Of a stretch of 64,000 bases of DNA, positions 22,627-35,298 are shown one piece after another. A program made the translations under genes and the position numbers. Each line of letters begins with the position of its first letter. Position 1 is the stretch's first letter. The DNA comes from Maea johnstoni (lineage: Eukaryota; Annelida; Polychaeta; Spionida; Magelonidae): the NCBI GenBank assembly GCA_963942565.1, contig OZ012690.1, positions 5,617,646 through 5,681,645 on the forward strand. Direction: 5' to 3'. The notes below the pieces were generated by a model, which worked only from the letters and a program-made list of their open reading frames with translations, ran no database searches and had not been told where the DNA came from.

Positions 22627-25538
22627 ATGCGCAAATTTAAAGTAGCACAAATACTCTCCAGCAGGGCTGTTAAGCGAAATTATTTGCACTGCAAACTGAA
22701 GCAGTATACAGTTTCTGAATTAGCAAAGGTCCAATGCTCAGTAGTAAACACAACCCTTCAAAATAGAAAGCACACAACCTTCTTAATAGATGTATTAATT
22801 AGAGATAGCTTAGCATTCTCCAGCAGGTGCCAACTCCTAATTCAAACCATAAAGTACGTGTGCCCATTGCCGGGTTTGATTCAATTGAGTATTACATAGT
22901 ATTACATACTTATTCTTTAATTAATATCATTATATTGGAACCATTTATCTATCTATCTATCAAAGCATCTTTCTATCTATCAAACCAGCTATCTATCTAT
23001 CAAATAAATCAGCTATATCTATGTATTGAACCAGCTATCTATCCAATGAATGAATGAATGAGGGCTTAAAGGCACATCAGCACATTAGGCTATTTAGTGC
23101 CATTAATTGGTTTTTTTTTTCGTAAAGTGGTTGTTTGCCATTGTTGAAGAACAATGGCAAAGCATGTGAAAGAAGAAAAAGCGGAAGAGAAAGAGCAGAG
23201 CCTTCATATCCAAAGATGACCAAGGGATCTTTTAGATGCATGGTATCCATAGACAGATCCACACATCCCCATTTTTTTTATAAGGCGAGCAGGGTGCCAC
23301 GCTGGCGTAGGGTTGCCCGGGAGGTGCCAACTCCTATTGCACACAGTAGGTGTGCCCCTTGCGGGGTGCTATCTATCCATCAAACTATCTATCTTTCAAA
23401 CCATCTAGCTATTGAACCATCTATCTATCGTTCGAACCAGCTATCTATCAAACCAGCTATCTATCAAATCATTAAGCTATATATTGAACCAGCTATCTAT
23501 GTATCAAACCAGCTATCTACTTATCAAACCAGCTAGTAATAATGATAATTAATTATTCAACAGTGCTGTAGGATTGTATATGATAGGCAGCATTCACCAC
23601 TTTGGGGCGGTGAATCCTGCAAAGTCATTATCTCCTCCTTGAACAGATAATACAACCTGGAAAATACACATCAAATGATAAACAAAGTCAATACATATAG
23701 GTATCACCAAAATAAAAGTAATACAAATAAGTCGGAATACGTAATACTAGTCTATGCACAGGCACCATTGTGGTGGTAGAAAATTAATAGATGGGAAATG
23801 TATGGAATATTTAGGTATAACATGGGGTTATAATACCCACCAACAATTACTCAAACAGCCCAGGAAATCAAAAAATTGCAATGTAATCTGTAATGGTATT
23901 TACTAATAATGACAACCTTCATGGTGTGACTTTGGGAGTATGTACCACATATGCTGTAGGGTGACATGGCTCTGATTAATGTCTTTATCACCTGATTAAA
24001 TTACATAACATAACTGATTGAAAAGACCAGTATTTCTAGTAGATTAATTGAATAATGCACTAAGTAACTTTTATTTACCATGACTAAGATGTGGACAAAT
24101 CATGGTTTAAAGATCATGAATTTAAATGTAAACTTACCCATGTTCTTGAGTGCAGGGACTGATGATGGGCACCTCACCGACGGGTTAAGCTGCTTTCAGT
24201 AGGCTCTCTGAAGATGATGGTGTTGAGTCCGATGAGGAGCAAGGTAGTACCATAACATCTTTTAAAGATGACATTGCTTTTCCGGGACCGTCTGTTATGG
24301 TGAAGACAGGAGATCACTGTGTAGGCTGTGGCAATAAAGCACGCGCCAAACATGGCTGTGAAGAATTCCTTCCTTTCTTCCGTCTTCAATGACACCAAAA
24401 GAAGATTATCAGTAACAATAAATGATTGAAAAAACTACACAATAATGATGATGAAAATTATAATAATATAAAGAATAATAATAATGACTCTAATAATAAT
24501 GAATTTAATTATAATAATAATAATAATGAATATAATTATAATAATCTTGAAAGAATAATAATTTAAGAAAAAACAATAATGGACGTAAACATAAACCCAT
24601 TCAGGCCAGCAGCAGCCTTCAAAGCCTGACATTTTTTGATGACCGCCCCCTGACAAAAGCAAATTTTGAAAATAATCTATCGTACGCTCTATCTTTCTAT
24701 TGAACCATTTATCTATCAAACCATCTATCTATTGAACCATCTTTTTATCTATCGAACAGTCAATCCACATAGGCATCACCAAATAAAAGTAATACAAATA
24801 AGTCGGAATACTTAATACTAGTCTATGCACGGGCACCATTGTGGTGTGCAGGTCCAACAAGGACGTAAATATAAATAATCGCACTCACAAACTTTGCCTA
24901 CCCAGTTATTCACGAATGTCTACTGGGTACGATGGACCAAGTGTGAAAAAGCAAATCAAAAGCTTTTTATTTTCTCAAACATTTTGGGGGTAGAGAAGAT
25001 CAAACTATTTAGCCTGACCACTCTAGAGGGAGGGTAAATAAAACTATTTATCCTACTTCTACAGAAGGCTGGTAAATATATTTCAAGCAATGACTGGTTG
25101 CTTGGCTCATCTTATTGGCAAAGGGAACTTAATTTACCGGAGTCGCAAAAAAGGCCATGTGCATGTCCTTCAGTATGTCATAGAATATATCATCAGTACT
25201 ATAAGTAAGACAAACCTATCAATAATGGAAACATGTATTTATCTCTATGTTTATCTATCAATATCTAACATCTATCTACATGTCTGTTTGTCAGTCAGTA
25301 TTTCTATCTATCTTTCTATCTATCTGTGTGGGCGTGCGCACTTGGACACACACAAATTATACATATATATATATATACATATATATATATGTATGTATGT
25401 GTGTATGTATGTTTCTAAGTATGTATGTAAATATGTGTGTGTTTACTTAAAGATAAATATACATATGAATAAATGTGTTTTCATTATTGATAGCCATCTT
25501 ACTTTTTGCACTAATAGATATATAGTTTGAGTGCTTGA
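22627..25538. repeat. Monomer 8, type C (2912 bp)
   Basis: Both the 96-bp and 244-bp deletions, as in monomer 5, but with the long microsatellite and acttaaag at the end. Private change: catatgctg near 23950. Block A 24178-24383 (minus), block P 25065-25204 (plus). Confidence 0.95.
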
Positions 25539-28500
25539 ATGCGCAAATTTAAAGTAGCACAAATACTCTCCAGCAGGGCTGTTAAGCGAAATTATTTGCA
25601 CTGCAAACTGAAGCAGTATACAGTTTCTGAATTAGCAAAGGTCCAATGCTCAGTAGTAAACACAACCCTTTCAAAATAGAAAGCACACAACCTTCTTAAT
25701 AGATGTATTAATTAGAGATAGCTTAGCATTCTCCAGCAGGTGCCAACTCCTAAATCAAACCATAAAGTACGTGTGCCCATTGCCGGGTTTGATTCAATTG
25801 AGTATTACATAGTATTCCATACTTATTCTTTAATTAATATCATTATATTGGAACCATTTATCTATCTATCTATCAAAGCATCTATCTATCTATCAAACCA
25901 TCTATCTATCTATATATTGAACCAGCTATCTATCAAACCATCTATATATCTATTTAACCATCTATCTATTGAACCATCTTTCTATCTATCAAACCAGCTA
26001 TCTATCTATCAAATAAATCAGCTATATCTATGTATTGAACCAGCTATCTATCCAATGAATGAATGAATGAGGGCTTAAAGGCACATCAGCACATTAGGCT
26101 ATTTAGTGCCATTAATTGGTTTTTTTTTTCGTAAAGTGGTTGTTTGCCATTGTTGAAGAACAATGGCAAAGCATGTGAAAGAAGAAAAAGCGGAAGAGAA
26201 AGAGCAGAGCCTTCATATCCAAAGATGACCAAGGGATCTTTTAGATGCATGGTATCCATAGACAGATCCACACATCCCCATTTTTTTTATAAGGCGAGCA
26301 GGGTGCCACGCTGGCGTAGGGTTGCCCGGGAGGTGCCAACTCCTATTGCACACAGTAGGTGTGCCCCTTGCGGGGTGCTATCTATCCATCAAACTATCTA
26401 TCTTTCAAACCATCTAGCTATTGAACCATCTATCTATCGTTCGAACCAGCTATCTATCAAACCAGCTATCTATCAAATCATTAAGCTATATATTGAACCA
26501 GCTATCTATGTATCAAACCAGCTATCTACTTATCAAACCAGCTAGTAATAATGATAATTAATTATTCAACAGTGCTGTAGGATTGTATATGATAGGCAGC
26601 ATTCACCACTTTGGGGCGGTGAATCCTGCAAAGTCATTATCTCCTCCTTGAACAGATAATACAACCTGGAAAATACACATCAAATGATAAACAAAGTCAA
26701 TACATATAGGTATCACCAAAATAAAAGTAATACAAATAAGTTGGAATACGTAATACTAGTCTATGCACAGGCACCATTGTGGTGGTAGAAAATGGTAGAA
26801 AATTAATAGATGGGAAATGTATGGAATATTTAGGTATAACATGGGGTTATAATACCCACCAACAATTACTCAAACAGCCCAGGAAATCAAAAAATTGCAA
26901 TGTAATCTGTAATGGTATTTACTAATAATGACAACCTTCATGGTGCGACTTTGGGAGTATGTACCACATATGTTGTAGGGTGACATGGCTCTGATTAATG
27001 TCTTTATCACCTGATTAAATTACATAACATAACTGATTGAAAAGACCAGTATTTCTAGTAGATTAATTGAATAATGCACTAAGTAACTTTTATTTACCAT
27101 GACTAAGATGTGGACAAATCATGGTTTAAAGATCATGAATTTAAATGTAAACTTACCCATGTTCTTGAGTGCAGGGACTGATGATGGGCACCTCACCGAC
27201 GGGTTAAGCTGCTTTCAGTAGGCTCTCTGAAGATGATGGTGTTGAGTCCGATGAGGAGCAAGGTAGTACCATAACATCTTTTAAAGATGACATTGCTTTT
27301 CCGGGACCGTCTGTTATGGTGAAGACAGGAGATCACTGTGTAGGCTGTGGCAATAAAGCACGCGCCAAACATGGCTGTGAAGAATTCCTTCCTTTCTTCC
27401 GTCTTCAATGACACCAAAAGAAGATTATCAGTAACAATAAATGATTGAAAAAACTACACAATAATGATGATGAAAATTATAATAATATAAAGAATAATAA
27501 TAATGACTCTAATAATAATGAATTTAATTATAATAATAATAATAATGAATATAATTATAATAATCTTGAAAGAATAATAATTTAAGAAAAAACAATAATG
27601 GACGTAAACATAAACCCATTCAGGCCAGCAGCAGCCTTCAAAGCCTGACATTTTTTGATGACCGCCCCCTGACAAAAGCAAATTTTGAAAATAATCTATC
27701 GTACGCTCTATCTTTCTATTGAACCATTTATCTATCAAACCATCTACCTATTGAACCATCTTTTTATCTATCGAACAGTCAATCCACATAGGCATCACCA
27801 AATAAAAGTAATACAAATAAGTCGGAATACTTAATACTAGTCTATGCACGGGCACCATTGTGGTGTGCAGGTCCAACAAGGACGTAAATATAAATAATCG
27901 CACTCACAACCTTTGCCTATTCTACAGTATCTAAAATAAGACAAAAATAAATGGATTGTTTCACATATATTAATCATGAAATGAAATAGATACTGAACTT
28001 AAGAGCATTCATACTTATTAACTTCTAATATCACAAAAGGGTTAATTTAGTATGCCCTTACTTAAAATGGTGTTTTTGGTATGCTTTGGTTATAACATGT
28101 TGCATTTTAGCCTACGTACCAAGGAACTGTATGTACAACTTTATAAAGTTAGCAAAGGCATGAACCAGTTATTCACGAATGTCTACTGGGTACGATGGAC
28201 CAAGTGTGAAAAAGCAAATCAAAAGCTTTTTATTTTCTCAAACATTTTGGGGGTAGAGAAGATCAAACTATTTAGCCTGACCACTCTAGAGGGAGGGTAA
28301 ATAAAACTATTTATCCTACTTCTACAGAAGGCTGGTAAATATATTTCAAGCAATGACTGGTTGCTTGGCTCATCTTATTGGCAAAGGGAACTTAATTTAC
28401 CGGAGTCGCAAAAAAGGCCATGTGCATGTCCTTCAGTATGTCATAGAATATATCATCAGTACTATAAGTAAGACAAACCTATCAATAATGGAAACATGTA

Positions 28501-28801
28501 TTTATCTCTATGTTTATCTATCAATATCTAACATCTATCTACATGTCTGTTTGTCAGTCAGTATTTCTATCTATCTTTCTATCTATCTGTGTGGGCGTGC
28601 GCACTTGGACACACACAAATTATACATATATATATATATACATATATATATATGTATGTATGTGTGTATGTATGTTTCTAAGTATGTATGTAAATATGTG
28701 TGTGTTTACTTATAGATAAATATACATATGAATAAATGTGTTTTCATTATTGATAGCCATCTTACTTTTTGCACTAATAGATATATAGTTTGAGTGCTTG
28801 A
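25539..28801. repeat. Monomer 9, type A with a distinct first part (3263 bp)
   Basis: Begins with an extra T (aaccctttcaaa) and agtattccatac, both shared only with monomers 13 and 14, then continues as type A (doubled tggtagaaaa, gtgcgac, caacctttgcc). Block A 27197-27402 (minus), block P 28328-28467 (plus). Confidence 0.95.
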
Positions 28802-31800
28802 ATGCGCAAATACTCTCCAGCAGGGCTGTTAAGCGAAATTATTTGCACTGCAAACTGAAGCAGTATACAGTTTCTGAATTAGCAAAGGTCCAATGCTCAG
28901 TAGTAAACACAACCCTTCAAAATAGAAAGCACACAACCTTCTTAATAGATGTATTAATTAGAGATAGCTTAGCATTCTCCAGCAGGTGCCAACTCCTAAA
29001 TCAAACCATAAAGTATGTGTGCCCATTGCCGGGTTTGATTCAATTGAGTATTACATAGTATTACATACTTATTCTTTAATTAATATCATTATATTGGAAC
29101 CATTTATCTATCTATCTATCAAAGCATCTATCTATCTATCAAACCATCTATCTATCTATATATTGAACCAGCTATCTATCAAACCATCTATATATCTATT
29201 TAACCATCTATCTATTGAACCATCTTTCTATCTATCAAACCAGCTATCTATCTATCAAATAAATCAGCTATATCTATGTATTGAACCAGCTATCTATCCA
29301 ATGAATGAATGAATGAGGGCTTAAAGGCACATCAGCACATTAGGCTATTTAGTGCCATTAATTGGTTTTTTTTTCGTAAAGTGGTTGTTTGCCATTGTTG
29401 AAGAACAATGGCAAAGCATGTGAAAGAAGAAAAAGCGGAAGAGAAAGAGCAGAGCCTTCATATCCAAAGATGACCAAGGGATCTTTTAGATGCATGGTAT
29501 CCATAGACAGATCCACACATCCCCATTTTTTATATAAGGCGAGCAGGGTGCCACGCTGGCGTAGGGTTGCCCGGGAGGTGCCAACTCCTATTGCACACAG
29601 TAGGTGTGCCCCTTGCGGGGTGCTATCTATCCATCAAACTATCTATCTTTCAAACCATCTAGCTATTGAACCATCTATCTATCGTTCGAACCAGCTATCT
29701 ATCAAACCAGCTATCTATCAAATCATTAAGCTATATATTGAACCAGCTATCTATGTATCAAACCAGCTATCTACTTATCAAACCAGCTAGTAATAATGAT
29801 AATCAATTATTCAACAGTGCTGTAGGATTGTATATGATAGGCAGCATTCACCACTTTGGGGCGGTGAATCCTGCAAAGTCATTATCTCCTCCTTGAACAG
29901 ATAATACAACCTGGAAAATACACATCAAATGATAAACAAAGTCAATACATATAGGTATCACCAAAATAAAAGTAATACAAATAAGTCGGAATACGTAATA
30001 CTAGTCTATGCACAGGCACCATTGTGGTGGTAGAAAATTAATAGATGGGAAATGTATGGAATATTTAGGTATAACATGGGGTTATAATACCCACCAACAA
30101 TTACTCAAACAGCCCAGGAAATCAAAAAATTGCAATGTAATCTGTAATGGTATTTACTAATAATGACAACCTTCATGGTGTGACTTTGGGAGTATGTACC
30201 ACATATGTTGTAGGGTGACATGGCTCTGATTAATGTCTTTATCACCTGATTAAATTACATAACATAACTGATTGAAAAGACCAGTATTTCTAGTAGATTA
30301 ATTGAATAATGCACTAAGTAACTTTTATTTACCATGACTAAGATGTGGACAAATCATGGTTTAAAGATCATGAATTTAAATGTAAACTTACCCATGTTCT
30401 TGAGTGCAGGGACTGATGATGGGCACCTCACCGACGGGTTAAGCTGCTTTCAGTAGGCTCTCTGAAGATGATGGTGTTGAGTCCGATGAGGAGCAAGGTA
30501 GTACCATAACATCTTTTAAAGATGACATTGCTTTTCCGGGACCGTCTGTTATGGTGAAGACAGGAGATCACTGTGTAGGCTGTGGCAATAAAGCACGCGC
30601 CAAACATGGCTGTGAAGAATTCCTTCCTTTCTTCCGTCTTCAATGACACCAAAAGAAGATTATCAGTAACAATAAATGATTGAAAAAACTACACAATAAT
30701 GATGATGAAAATTATAATAATATAAAGAATAATAATAATGACTCTAATAATAATGAATTTAATTATAATAATAATAATAATGAATATAATTATAATAATC
30801 TTGAAAGAATAATAATTTAAGAAAAAACAATAATGGACGTAAACATAAACCCATTCAGGCCAGCAGCAGCCTTCAAAGCCTGACATTTTTTGATGACCGC
30901 CCCCTGACAAAAGCAAATTTTGAAAATAATCTATCGTACGCTCTATCTTTCTATTGAACCATTTATCTATCAAACCATCTATCTATTGAACCATCTTTTT
31001 ATCTATCGAACAGTCAATCCACATAGGCATCACCAAATAAAAGTAATACAAATAAGTCGGAATACTTAATACTAGTCTATGCACGGGCACCATTGTGGTG
31101 TGCAGGTCCAACAAGGACGTAAATATAAATAATCGCACTCACAAACTTTGCCTATTCTACAGTATCTAAAATAAGACAAAAATAAATGGATTGTTTCACA
31201 TATATTAATCATGAAATGAAATAGATACTGAACTTAAGAGCATTCATACTTATTAACTTCTAATATCACAAAAGGGTTAATTTAGTATGCCCTTACTTAA
31301 AATGGTGTTTTTGGTATGCTTTGGTTATAACATGTTGCATTTTAGCCTACGTACCAAGGAACTGTATGTACAACTTTATAAAGTTAGCAAAAGCATGAAC
31401 CAGTTATTCACGAATGTCTACTGGGTACGATGGACCAAGTGTGAAAAAGCAAATCAAAAGCTTTTTATTTTCTCAAACATTTTGGGGGTAGAGAAGATCA
31501 AACTATTTAGCCTGACCACTCTAGAGGGAGGGTAAATAAAACTATTTATCCTACTTCTACAGAAGGCTGGTAAATATATTTCAAGCAATGACTGGTTGCT
31601 TGGCTCATCTTATTGGCAAAGGGAACTTAATTTACCGGAGTCGCAAAAAAGGCCATGTGCATGTCCTTCAGTATGTCATAGAATATATCATCAGTACTAT
31701 AAGTAAGACAAACCTATCAATAATGGAAACATGTATTTATCTCTATGTTTATCTATCAATATCTAACATCTATCTACATGTCTGTTTGTCAGTCAGTATT

Positions 31801-32036
31801 TCTATCTATCTTTCTATCTATCTGTGTGGGCGTGCGCACTTGGACACACACAAATTATACATATATATATATATACATATATATATATGTATGTATGTGT
31901 GTATGTATGTTTCTAAGTATGTATGTAAATATGTGTGTGTTTACTTATAGATAAATATACATATGAATAAATGTGTTTTCATTATTGATAGCCATCTTAC
32001 TTTTTGCACTAATAGATATATAGTTTGAGTGCTTGA
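28802..32036. repeat. Monomer 10, type B (3235 bp)
   Basis: Plain type B, without the extra marks of monomers 4 and 7. Block A 30432-30637 (minus), block P 31563-31702 (plus). Confidence 0.95.
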
Positions 32037-35000
32037 ATGCGCAAATTTAAAGTAGCACAAATACTCTCCAGCAGGGCTGTTAAGCGAAATTATTTGCACT
32101 GCAAACTGAAGCAGTATACAGTTTCTGAATTAGCAAAGGTCCAATGCTCAGTAGTAAACACAACCCTTCAAAATAGAAAGCACACAACCTTCTTAATAGA
32201 TGTATTAATTAGAGATAGCTTAGCATTCTCCAGCAGGTGCCAACTCCTAAATCAAACCATAAAGTATGTGTGCCCATTGCCGGGTTTGATTCAATTGAGT
32301 ATTACATAGTATTACATACTTATTCTTTAATTAATATCATTATATTGGAACCATTTATCTATCTATCTATCAAAGCATCTATCTATCTATCAAACCATCT
32401 ATCTATCTATATATTGAACCAGCTATCTATCAAACCATCTATATATCTATTTAACCATCTATCTATTGAACCATCTTTCTATCTATCAAACCAGCTATCT
32501 ATCTATCAAATAAATCAGCTATATCTATGTATTGAACCAGCTATCTATCCAATGAATGAATGAATGAGGGCTTAAAGGCACATCAGCACATTAGGCTATT
32601 TAGTGCCATTAATTGGTTTTTTTTTTCGTAAAGTGGTTGTTTGCCATTGTTGAAGAACAATGGCAAAGCATGTGAAAGAAGAAAAAGCGGAAGAGAAAGA
32701 GCAGAGCCTTCATATCCAAAGATGACCAAGGGATCTTTTAGATGCATGGTATCCATAGACAGATCCACACATCCCCATTTTTTATATAAGGCGAGCAGGG
32801 TGCCACGCTGGCGTAGGGTTGCCCGGGAGGTGCCAACTCCTATTGCACACAGTAGGTGTGCCCCTTGCGGGGTGCTATCTATCCATCAAACTATCTATCT
32901 TTCAAACCATCTAGCTATTGAACCATCTATCTATCGTTCGAACCAGCTATCTATCAAACCAGCTATCTATCAAATCATTAAGCTATATATTGAACCAGCT
33001 ATCTATGTATCAAACCAGCTATCTACTTATCAAACCAGCTAGTAATAATGATAATTAATTATTCAACAGTGCTGTAGGATTGTATATGATAGGCAGCATT
33101 CACCACTTTGGGGCGGTGAATCCTGCAAAGTCATTATCTCCTCCTTGAACAGATAATACAACCTGGAAAATACACATCAAATGATAAACAAAGTCAATAC
33201 ATATAGGTATCACCAAAATAAAAGTAATACAAATAAGTCGGAATACGTAATACTAGTCTATGCACAGGCACCATTGTGGTGGTAGAAAATGGTAGAAAAT
33301 TAATAGATGGGAAATGTATGGAATATTTAGGTATAACATGGGGTTATAATACCCACCAACAATTACTCAAACAGCCCAGGAAATCAAAAAATTGCAATGT
33401 AATCTGTAATGGTATTTACTAATAATGACAACCTTCATGGTGCGACTTTGGGAGTATGTACCACATATGTTGTAGGGTGACATGGCTCTGATTAATGTCT
33501 TTATCACCTGATTAAATTACATAACATAACTGATTGAAAAGACCAGTATTTCTAGTAGATTAATTGAATAATGCACTAAGTAACTTTTATTTACCATGAC
33601 TAAGATGTGGACAAATCATGGTTTAAAGATCATGAATTTAAATGTAAACTTACCCATGTTCTTGAGTGCAGGGACTGATGATGGGCACCTCACCGACGGG
33701 TTAAGCTGCTTTCAGTAGGCTCTCTGAAGATGATGGTGTTGAGTCCGATGAGGAGCAAGGTAGTACCATAACATCTTTTAAAGATGACATTGCTTTTCCG
33801 GGACCGTCTGTTATGGTGAAGACAGGAGATCACTGTGTAGGCTGTGGCAATAAAGCACGCGCCAAACATGGCTGTGAAGAATTCCTTCCTTTCTTCCGTC
33901 TTCAATGACACCAAAAGAAGATTATCAGTAACAATAAATGATTGAAAAAACTACACAATAATGATGATGAAAATTATAATAATATAAAGAATAATAATAA
34001 TGACTCTAATAATAATGAATTTAATTATAATAATAATAATAATGAATATAATTATAATAATCTTGAAAGAATAATAATTTAAGAAAAAACAATAATGGAC
34101 GTAAACATAAACCCATTCAGGCCAGCAGCAGCCTTCAAAGCCTGACATTTTTTGATGACCGCCCCCTGACAAAAGCAAATTTTGAAAATAATCTATCGTA
34201 CGCTCTATCTTTCTATTGAACCATTTATCTATCAAACCATCTATCTATTGAACCATCTTTTTATCTATCGAACAGTCAATCCACATAGGCATCACCAAAT
34301 AAAAGTAATACAAATAAGTCGGAATACTTAATACTAGTCTATGCACGGGCACCATTGTGGTGTGCAGGTCCAACAAGGACGTAAATATAAATAATCGCAC
34401 TCACAACCTTTGCCTATTCTACAGTATCTAAAATAAGACAAAAATAAATGGATTGTTTCACATATATTAATCATGAAATGAAATAGATACTGAACTTAAG
34501 AGCATTCATACTTATTAACTTCTAATATCACAAAAGGGTTAATTTAGTATGCCCTTACTTAAAATGGTGTTTTTGGTATGCTTTGGTTATAACATGTTGC
34601 ATTTTAGCCTACGTACCAAGGAACTGTATGTACAACTTTATAAAGTTAGCAAAGGCATGAACCAGTTATTCACGAATGTCTACTGGGTACGATGGACCAA
34701 GTGTGAAAAAGCAAATCAAAAGCTTTTTATTTTCTCAAACATTTTGGGGGTAGGGAAGATCAAACTATTTAGCCTGACCACTCTAGAGGGAGGGTAAATA
34801 AAACTATTTATCCTACTTCTACAGAAGGCTGGTAAATATATTTCAAGCAATGACTGGTTGCTTGGCTCATCTTATTGGCAAAGGGAACTTAATTTACCGG
34901 AGTCGCAAAAAAGGCCATGTGCATGTCCTTCAGTATGTCATAGAATATATCATCAGTACTATAAGTAAGACAAACCTATCAATAATGGAAACATGTATTT

Positions 35001-35298
35001 ATCTCTATGTTTATCTATCAATATCTAACATCTATCTACATGTCTGTTTGTCAGTCAGTATTTCTATCTATCTTTCTATCTATCTGTGTGGGCGTGCGCA
35101 CTTGGACACACACAAATTATACATATATATATATATACATATATATATATGTATGTATGTGTGTATGTATGTTTCTAAGTATGTATGTAAATATGTGTGT
35201 GTTTACTTATAGATAAATATACATATGAATAAATGTGTTTTCATTATTGATAGCCATCTTACTTTTTGCACTAATAGATATATAGTTTGAGTGCTTGA
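32037..35298. repeat. Monomer 11, type A (3262 bp)
   Basis: Type A marks throughout. Private change: gtagggaag near 34751. Block A 33694-33899 (minus), block P 34825-34964 (plus). Confidence 0.95.

Larger units (their letters stand above)
16130..25538. repeat. Higher-order repeat, A-B-C trimer, copy 2 (9409 bp)
   Basis: Monomers of 3262, 3235 and 2912 bp repeat the order and private variants of the preceding trimer. This copy was therefore made by duplicating a whole trimer, not by three single-monomer events. Its end carries acttaaag instead of acttatag near 25449, a variant otherwise seen only at about 38200 and 41190. Confidence 0.88.
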
